NCBI GenBank assembly: GCA_035048815.1
Contig: JAUCBN010000018.1
Coordinates: forward strand, 13,296,001-13,360,000
DNA length: 64,000 bases
Source of the DNA: Abelmoschus esculentus
Taxonomy: Eukaryota; Streptophyta; Magnoliopsida; Malvales; Malvaceae
Reading direction: 5' to 3'
Shown piece after piece: positions 55,535 through 64,000 of this stretch (positions are counted from its first letter, which is position 1; each line of letters starts with the position of its first letter). A program made the translations under genes and the position numbers. Below the pieces are notes generated by a model. That model had not been told where the DNA came from, searched no databases, and worked only from the letters and a program-made list of their open reading frames with translations.

Positions 55535-58500
55535 CAAAAGCCCATAATTAAATCTTTGAACTCATAAACTTTGATTTACTAACATTTGGTTGTCGTTTTA
55601 TTGAGATTAAAACGTGCATGTCAAATTGGGTTTTACAGAGAATCCGTTTGTATTTTAAACTAGTAAAAAACTAAAAATTTGAGATTAATCTATATAATTT
55701 TGTTCAAATTCCCATAATTAACTATTTGAACTCATAAAATTTGATTTAATAACATTTTGTTGACATTTTGTTTGGTTTAAAAGTTGATTGTATAAATGGG
55801 CTTTATAGAGAATCCGTTCGAATTTTAACCGAGTAAAAAGCTAAAAATTTGTGATTAATCTGTATAATTTTGTTGAAAAACCCATAATTAACTATTTGAA
55901 CTCATAAAATTTGAATAATTAACACTTGGTTGTCGTTTTTTTAGGATTAAAATGTGCATGTCTAAATGGTCTTTATAGAGAATCCCTTCGTATTTTAACT
56001 GAGTAAAAAGCTAAAATTTTGAGATTAATCTGTATAATTTTGTTCAAAAGCCCCTAATTAAGTTTTTGAAACTAATAAAATTTGATTTGAAAACATTTGG
56101 TTGTCGTTTTGTTGGGTTTAAAACGTGAATGTCTAAATGGGCATCATATAGAATCCGTTCGAATTTTAACGAGTAAAAAGTTGAAAATTTGAGATTAATC
56201 TGTATAATTTTGTTTAAACGCCCATAATTAACTATTTGAACTCATAAATTTTGATTTAATAACATTTGGTTGTCATTTTGTTGGGATTAAAACGTGCATG
56301 TCTAAATAGGCTTTATAGAGAATCCGTTCGAATTTTAATCGAGTAAAAAGTTAAAATTTGAGATTAATCTATATAATTTTGATCAAACTCCCAAAATTAA
56401 CTATTTGAACTCATAAAATTTGATTTATTAACATTTTGTTGTCATTTTGCTGGGATTAAAACGTGTATGTCTAAATGGGCCTTATAGAGAATCTGTTCTA
56501 ATTTTAACCGAGAAAAAAGCTGAAAATTTTAGATTAATCTGTATAATTTTGTTCAAATACCCATAGTTAAATATTTGAACTCATAAAATTTGATTTAATA
56601 ATATTTGGTTATCGTTTTGTTGGGATTAAAATTTGCATGTCTAATTGGGATTTACAGAGAATCTGTTTGAATTTTAACCGAGTAAAAAGCTAAAAATTTG
56701 AGATTAATTTGTATAATTTTGTTCAAACGCCTATAATTAACTATTTGAACTCATAAAATTTATTTAATAACATTTGGTTGTCGTTTTTTTGGGATTAAAA
56801 GTTGCATGTCTAATTGGGCTTTATAGAGAATCTGTTCGAATTTTAACCGAGTAAAAAATGGAAAATTTGAGATTAATCTGTATAATTTTATTCAAAAACC
56901 CATAATTAACTATTTGAACTCATTAAATTTGATTAAATAACATTTAGTTGTCGTTTTTTTGGGATTAAAATGTGCATGTCTAAATGGGCTTTGTAGAGAA
57001 TCCGTTCGAATTTTAACTAAGTCAAAAGCTAAAATTTTGAGATTAATCTGTATAATTATGTTCAAAATCCCATAATTAACTTTTTGAACTCATAAAATTT
57101 CATTTACTAACATTTGATTGTGTTTTATTGGGTTTAAAACGTGCATATCTAAATGGGCTTTATAGAGAATCCGTTCGAATTTTAACGAGTAAAAAGCTGA
57201 AATTTTAGAATAATCTGCATCATTTTGTTCCAAAGCCTATAATTAACTGTTTGAACTCATAAAATTTTATTTTATAACTTTCGGTTGTCGTTTTATTGTG
57301 ATTAAAACGTGCATGTCTAAATGGGCTTTATAGAGAATCCGTTCGAATTTTAACGAGTAAAAAGCTTAAAATTTGACATTATTCTGTATAATTTTGTTCA
57401 AATGACCATAATTAACTATTTGAAATCATAAATGATTTAATAAAATTTGGTTGTCGTTTGATTGAGATTAAAACGTGCATGTCTAAATGGGCTTTAAGAG
57501 AATCTGTTAAAATTTTAACAGAGTAAAAAGCTTAAAATTTGAGATTAATTTGTATAATTTTGTTCAAACGCTCATAATTAACTCTTTGAACTCATAAAAT
57601 TTGATTTAATAACATTTGGTAGTCATTTTGTTCTGATTAAAGCGTGCATGTCTAAATGGTCTTTGTAGAGAATCCGTTCAAATTTTAACAGAGTAAAAAG
57701 ATTAAAATTTGAGATTAGTCAGTATAATTTTTTCAAACGCTCATAATTAACTATTTGAACTCATAAAATTTTATTTAATAACATTTCGTTGCCCTTTTGT
57801 TGGGATTATAACATGAATGCCTGAATGGGCTTTATAGAGAATCCGTTCGAATTTTAAATGAGAAGAAAAACATAGAAATTGAGATTAAAATGTATAATTT
57901 TGTTCAAACGCCCATAATTAACTATTTGAAATCATAAAATTTTATTTAATAATATTTGGTTGTTGTTTTGTTGGGATTAAAACTTGATTTTCTAAATGGG
58001 CTTTATAGAGAATCTGTTCGAATTTTAACCGAGTAAAAAGCTTAAAATTTGAGATTAATCTGTATATTTTTTTTCAAAAGCCCATAATTAACTTTTTGAA
58101 CTCATAAAATTTGATTAAATAACATTTGGTCGTCGTTTATTTGGATTAAAATGTGCATGTCTAAAAGGGCTTTATAGTGAATTCGTTCAAATTTTAACTT
58201 AGTAAAAAGCTAAAGTTTTGAGATTAATCTATATAATTATGTTCAAAATCCCCTAATTAACTTTTTGAATTAATAAAATTTGATTTAATAATATTTGGTT
58301 GTCATTTTGTTAGGTTTAATAGAGTAAAAAGAATAAAATTTGAGATTAGTCAGTATAATTTTATTCAAACGCTCATAATTAACTAGTTGAACTCATAAAG
58401 TTTTATTTAATAACATTTGGTTGCCCTTTCGTTGGGATTATAACATGAATGCTTGAATGGGCTTTATAGAGAATCCGTTTAAAATTTAACCGAGAAAAAA

Positions 58501-60478
58501 AGGTTAGAAATTGAGATTAAAATCTATAATTTTGTTTAAACGCCCATAATTAACTATTTGAAATTATAAAATTTTATTTAATAATATTTAGTTGTTGTTT
58601 TGTTGGGATTAAAACTTGGTTTTCTAAATGGGCTTTATAGAGAATCCATTCGAATATTAACCGAGTAAAAAGCTTAAAATTTGAGATTAATCTGTATATT
58701 TTTTTTCAAAAGCCCATAATTAACTTTTTGAACTCATAAAATTTGATTAAATAATATATTGTTGTCGTTTATTTGGATTAAAATGTACATGTCTAAATGG
58801 GCTTTATAGAGAATTATTTCGAATTTTAACTGACTAAAAAGCTAAAATTTTGAGATTAATCTTTATAATTTTGTTTAAAAGCCCCTAATTAACTTTTTGA
58901 ATTAATAAAATTTGATTTAATAATATTTCATTTTCGTTTTATTGGGTTTAAAACGTGCTTGTCTAAATGGGCTTTATAGAGAATCCGTTCGAATTTTAAC
59001 AGACTAAAAGGCTTAAAATTTGAGATTAATCTGTATAATTTTGTTCAAACGACCATAATTAACTATTTGAACTCATTAAATTTAATTAAATAACATTTCC
59101 TTGTCGTTTATTTGGATTAAAATGTGAATGTCTAAATAGGCTTTATTGAGAATCCGTTCGAACTTTGACTATGTAAAAGGCTAAAATATTGAGATTAATC
59201 TGTATAATTTTGTTGAAAAGCCCATAATTAACTTTTTGAATTAATAAAATTTGATTTAATAATATTTGGTTTTCGTTTTGTTGGGTTTAAAACGTGCTTG
59301 TCTAAATGGGATTTATAGAGAATCCGTTCGAATTATAACGAGTAAAAAGCTGAAAAATTAAGATTAGTCTGTATCATTTTATTCAAAAGCCCTTAATTAA
59401 CTATTTGAACCCATAAAATTTGATTTTATAACATTTGATTGTCGTTTGTTGTGATTAAAACGTGTATGTCTAAATGGGCTTTATAGAGAATCTGTTAGAA
59501 TTTTAACCGAGTAAAAGGCTAAAAAATTTTATATTATTCTATATAATTTTATTCAAATGCCCATAATTAACTTTTTGAAATTATAAAATTTGTTTTAATA
59601 AAATTTGGTTGTCATTTTATGGGGATTAAAACGTGCATGTCTAAATGGGCTTTATAGAGAATTCGTTTAAAATTTAACCGAGTAAAAAAGCTGAATATTT
59701 GAGATTAATCTGTATAATTTTGTTCAAACACACATAATTAACTATTTGAACTCATAAAATTTGATTTTATAACTTTTGGTTGTCGTTTTGTTTTGTTTAA
59801 AATGAGTTTGTCTAAATGGGCTTTATGGAGAAACCGTTCCAATTTTAACCGAGTAAAAAGCTTAAATTTTGAGATTACTCTGTATAATTTTGTTCAAACA
59901 CCCATAATTAACTATTTTAACTTATTAAATTTGATTTAATTACATTTGGTTTTCGTTTTGTTGGGATTAGAACGTGCATGTCTAAATGGGCTTTCTAGAG
60001 AATCTGTTCGAATTTTAACCAAGTAAAAAGCTTAAAATTTGAGATTAATCTGTATAATTTTATTTAAATACCCATAATTAACTATTTGAACTCATAAAAT
60101 TTTATTTTATAATATTTGGTTGTCGTTTTGTTTGTTTTAAAATGTGCTTGTGTAAAAGGGCCTTATAGAGAAATCGTTCCAATTTTAACCAAGTAAAAAG
60201 CTAAAAATTTTAGATAAAAATATATAATTTTGTTCAAAAGGTATGATTAACTATTTAAACTCATAAAATTTGATTTAATAATATTTGGTTGTCGTTTTAT
60301 TGGAATTAAAACATGTATGTGTAAATAGGTTTTGTTTGAGATTAATCTGTATAATTTTGTTCAAACGCCCATAATTAACTATTTGAACTCATAAAATTTG
60401 ATTAAATAACATTTGATTATCGTTTTATTGTGATTAAAATGTGCATGTCTAAATGATCTTTATAGAGAATCCGTTCGA
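55535..60478. repeat. Satellite array, about 29 units of about 170 bp
   Basis: Tandem direct repeats with a typical unit containing CCCATAATTAACTATTTGAA, CTCATAAAATTTGATTTAAT, GGTTGTCGTTTTGTTGGGAT, GTGCATGTCTAAATGGGCTT, TAGAGAATCCGTTCGAATTT and GAGATTAATCTGTATAATTT. Successive AATCCGTTCG words sit at 55811, 55981, 56152, 56321, 56490, 56660 and 56829, giving a period of 169-171 bp. Units differ from one another by many point changes and small indels. The length is near-nucleosomal and AT-rich, as for many plant satellites. The array begins directly at a copia-like LTR and ends where the LINE 3' end abuts it. No coding capacity. Confidence 0.95.
57691..58880. repeat. Higher-order duplication of about 631 bp within the satellite
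   Basis: The multi-unit block starting GAGTAAAAAGATTAAAATTT at 57691 recurs at 58322. It shares private variants such as GAGATTAGTCAGTATAATTT, GGGATTATAACATGAATGC and TTGTTGTTTTGTTGGG. A unit is truncated at about 58310-58321, marking the duplication junction. Confidence 0.75.
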
Positions 60479-62987
60479 TTTTTTTGAAGGAAAGGGTAAC
60501 TATAGCTAGTCACCTCGAGAGGTGAGTAGGCCCCTATGGGGAAAAGAGTACCCAGGGTTTTATTGAGAAGAAGAGGCGAACCTCTCCGAGTTTACAAAAG
60601 CCAGAATAAAGTCAGGAAAGATACAGGCAAAAGAACAAGAAATAAAAGAACGCAAAGTCCTAGTAGCTAAGATATAGGCTATAACGTCTGCGTCTCTAAG
60701 TACATAAAAAATCTTACAATCAGGCAAAGTACCAAGAGTGGATCGGATGCGAGACACTAGATGTTGCACTGTGGAAAGATCTTGGTGATGAGTTTTGTTA
60801 ACTTTGTTGGCAATAGAAGCAGAATCAATTTCAGTAATCATATTAGTCCAGCGATTGACAACAGTCAATTTAAACCTTCTAGAGTAGCAAGAGCCTCGGT
60901 AGAAGCTGAATCCGGACAGACAAGAGGCATAGAGAATCCACCGAGGACAAAATCAGAAGAATCTCGAGCGATGACGCCTGCAGCAACACCCCTTAACATT
61001 GGGTCAAAGGCCCTATCCGTGTTTATTTCAACGAAACCAGAGGACGGTTTTGTCCGTCTAGCTTAAGCAAAAGTGGGCTCAACTAGTCGAGACCGTTGGT
61101 GGGAAGCATCATTAATTAATGTATAGTCATCGAAAATTTTTGCGCATTGAAAATAATTAGCGATATCGGTTAGAGATGATTATTATGGACGAAGTCATTA
61201 CGATGGTTCCATAAATTGCAAAGGATCATAATAACCAAAGAAAATTGATGTAAAGAAAGAAAAAACAACAACATCAAAAGGCCATTGGTTGGTGGAGATA
61301 TAGATGTTGGAGAAAATTCGAGTAGGGAGCCCTTCCAATTGGAGCCGCTCCTTGGAACTAGGACAGTCCCTCATAACATGGATAGTGGTTTCAATGGCCA
61401 TGTTGCAAATTGGACAAACTCCCGTACCAAGATTGGCCTGAAGGATTTTATGGCTAGATGAGATTGCATCATGACATAGCCGTCATCCAAAGGAATGGAC
61501 CTTGGGTAAGGTGGGTAGTTTGGAAAGAATTTTACATAGCTTTGAGGGCCTGTTAACTAGCCCTAGTTGCAGTTACAAAAATTGGTAACCTGACCGAACC
61601 GAATAAATGTCAGAGTCATGGTAACCCCAAAGAGTGGTTTCCTTTGTGTCATTAATAATGGATACATTAAGAATGATATTAGCATCTTCATGGGAGAAAT
61701 ATTCCCGTACTTTTGGTTCATCCCATCGAGTCATGTTTGGCAACATGGAAATACCCTCATGAAGAGGTACTTCGTCATTCACCTTATAATCACCATAAAG
61801 GTGTATAGGCTAAGAGCCTCTCCAATTGTCGAAGTGGATCTGAATTTGACTGGACATGCTTGGCCGTTTGAAAAAACCATTGTGAAATTTAGAGATAGCT
61901 ATGCTAAGACCTTTCTAGGCAAAAGAACATCTCCGATTGTGATCAGATTCAAGGATAGAACCCGATAGGTAATACTTACAATTGTAGACTTGACTAAAGA
62001 GATTATCAGGTTAACAAATCAAACGCCAGATTTGTTTGCCTAGTAGAGCAACATTGAAGTGGTGTAGATTGCGAAACCCTATGCCTCCTACTATTTTTGG
62101 CAGACAGATAGTGTCCTAAGGGAGTATATGCCAACCTAGTTTGTCAGCTTTGCCAAACCAATAATATCGGCGTATCGGAGTGGTCATGTCATCAATAATG
62201 TTTTAGGGTAAAAGGTAGCAAGACATAACATACTGGAACATAAATTGTATGACTGATTTAATAAAAATTTCTCTACCACTAAAAGATAAAAGGTGTTTAT
62301 CCCATTTACTCAGACGAGCATTTATTTTTTCCCTGTTAAAACCCAATGACACTCTCTTATTCTTCCTTATCAAGAGAAGAACTCTCAGATAAATACCTGG
62401 ATCATCAACTTCTCTTACGTGATGGATATCATTAATTTCCGCTCGAAGCGACATAAAAGTCTTCCAGAAAAAGAAAATAGTAGACTTTTCAAAGTTTACT
62501 GCCTGACCAGATGAGGTAGCACAATTATGCAGAGCATCCTTGAGGCGTTGAGCTTTTGTAGTATTCTTAATGAATACAACACAATCATCTGCAAAAAGAA
62601 GATGCTTCATGCGTGGCCCATTCCTACTAGTACAAAGTCCAAGTAGATTACCACTTGCTTTCTCAGCATTGAGTAAAGCTGAAAGTCCTTGGGTACAAAA
62701 AAGAAAAAGAAAAGGAGATACAGGGTCCCCTTGTCTTAATCCTCTATAGGGTTTGAAGGGACGTGAAGGGAATCATTGACACGTACTTGGAAGGTAACTG
62801 AGGCTATGCATCTCATAATGAGAGAAACCCAATGGGTGTTAAAACCTAGCTGAAGCATAATTTGTTTAAGGAAAGGCCATTCAACACAATCAAAGGACTT
62901 TTCCATGTCCAGATTTAAGCTAGAACCTTTTGCCAATGTGCTCTCATAGGTATTTAAAGTGTCGATAAGCTTATGAGCAATGAGAAT
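60479..62987 (-). pseudogene. L1-type non-LTR retrotransposon (LINE), 5'-truncated and decayed
   Basis: Minus-strand fragments lie in the order expected of plant L1 ORF2. RT has LNLDMEKSFDCVEWPFLKQI (62736-62936) and KHLLFADDCVVFIKNT, with the catalytic FADD word, then VNFEKSTIFF (62203-62610). The zf-RVT region has WGYHDSDIYSVRSGYQFL (61573-61782) and ETTIHVMRDCPSSKERL (61198-61401). The RNase H-like C-terminus has EIDSASIANKVN and FYVLRDADVIAYILATRTLR (60560-60868). Several frameshifts and stops separate them, so it is dead. The 3' end at 60479 carries a short poly-A (poly-T on plus, 60479-60485) joined to a satellite unit cut after CCGTTCGA. It therefore inserted into the array. Confidence 0.88.
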
Positions 62988-64000
62988 TGATAACTCCGTA
63001 AAAAGGCTATATTTTAGGCTTTTTTACTTAAGTTATTGAGTGTCCTTAGGCTCATATAGGATCATTTAGTTGCATTTAGGTTCATAACATTGCATATAGT
63101 CATTTAAACATGCCTTGGCATTTTGAGGTGGTAATAGGTGCTATTTAATGGGAAAGGTAGTTCTTTTTAGTGGTGTTGTGCAAGTGAAGCAGAAACGAAA
63201 GTTGAGGCAATTTGTCATGGCATTCTCAGAAGGATGGCAAAAGGAAAATGCCATGGCAAAGCTAAAGAATTCCTAGGCTGAGCTAAACAAAAAAAGATAT
63301 TTTGATAGGAGTGCCAGCTGGTGCTACCACAACTGATCGGGACCACTACAGTTGGCTACAACCACCATAATGAGGGACCACAAAGAAGATGACCTATATG
63401 CATTCCACGTCAGTAGGAGACCACTGTCACCTCTATTAGTCCTGCAGGAATGTCAGGACAAAAATGAGGGCAAAAAGGAATTTTTGCATATCTTTTCGGG
63501 TTTTTCACCCTCTTTAAAAGACATGGTTACCTACACAAAGAGGAGGCTTTTTTGGTAGAGAAAAACACAGAAAAGAGAGACCTTTGTGGCAGTCTTTACG
63601 GCGGAAAGCTCCCATCTTTCTCCTCCAACTTCCGGCCAAAGGGACCTCTATGATAGAACTCGAAGGGAGTGGTGAGCTAAGCATCCGAGAGGGGCTAGCT
63701 CACCAAGGAGACCATGGTGGTTGAAGAGCATGCGGCGGTGCACACCAAGGGTGTCTTCTAGTACTCCTTCCTTTATTTATTTTGTTATATTTTCATTAGG
63801 ATTAATGTTGAATGTTTAAGATTAATGTGGTTGATTACTCTTAACATTTAGCTCCACCATGTAACCTTGTTTCGGTGGTAGCTTTTATGGATGATTAACT
63901 TTTGTTTCTATTTAATATATTGCATGCTAAGTGTTTGTATATTTGCTTTGCTCATTGTTGGTAATTATTTAAGCTTTGTAAGAGGCATGAGAGTGTCCAT
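62988..64000 (+). mobile_element. Athila-type LTR (partial), inserted in the LINE
   Basis: It starts TGATAACTCCGTAAAAAGGC and is co-linear with the first kilobase of the LTR at 36779-38641 read in reverse, including CTTAAGTTATTGAGTTTCC-like, CATGCCTTGGCATTTTGA and AGAGTGCCAGCTGGTGC-like words. The element continues off the right edge. The 68-codon frame at 63352 is LTR sequence. Confidence 0.82.

Overview
The window is plant nuclear DNA: AT-rich, with one ordinary plant gene embedded in nested LTR retrotransposons, solo LTRs, MITE-like elements, a LINE and a satellite array. The gene is an intronless AP2/ERF (DREB A-6) transcription factor closely resembling RAP2-4. Gene and repeat style fit a eudicot; a cotton-like Malvaceae genome is my best guess, not proven.

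Layout. 1-1067: 5' end of a copia-like element on the minus strand. 1068-6783: AT-rich spacer with a Mutator-like foldback element (3675-4201) whose loop is degenerate plant telomere repeat, and a hAT-like element (4282-5042). 6784-9229: a 2.4 kb solo LTR with a perfect 5-bp target duplication. 11524-12468: RAP2-4-like gene (minus). 15047-21300: a truncated Tat-like LTR, the 3' tail of a chromovirus polyprotein and its LTR, the latter split by a 2.1 kb solo LTR. 21716-26000: a decayed copia gag region holding the most unusual object here, a complete 2,962-bp LTR element at 22764-25725. It has 246-bp LTRs, a primer site, a polypurine tract and an ATTAT target duplication. Its single 784-codon frame carries no reverse transcriptase; it is built from captured, intron-free host sequence: an external alternative NAD(P)H dehydrogenase (NDB type) and a debranching isoamylase.

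28121-33552: a hAT-like MITE, then a Tat-like 3' LTR on the minus strand with a 1.7 kb minisatellite in its 3' internal region. 33553-38641: a 3'-truncated Athila-type element (minus) with gag, protease and the start of RT. 38850-44497 (minus) and 44542-50554 (plus): two relatives of one Athila-derived non-autonomous family, joined head to head. They carry gag-protease plus a third ORF resembling the putative plant transposon protein domain, with no RT or integrase. 50555-54080: two more LTRs of related families. 54081-55534: a copia-like LTR abutting a satellite array of about 29 units of about 170 bp (55535-60478). A decayed L1-type LINE (60479-62987, minus) follows the array, and an Athila-type LTR begins in it at 62988 and runs off the window.

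No rRNA, convincing tRNA, CRISPR array or operon was seen. Apart from RAP2-4 and possibly the captured-gene frame, the coding sequence is decayed transposon. Target duplications, LTR ends, PBS/PPT sites and inverted repeats were read by eye; family names rest on recognised motifs, not searches.
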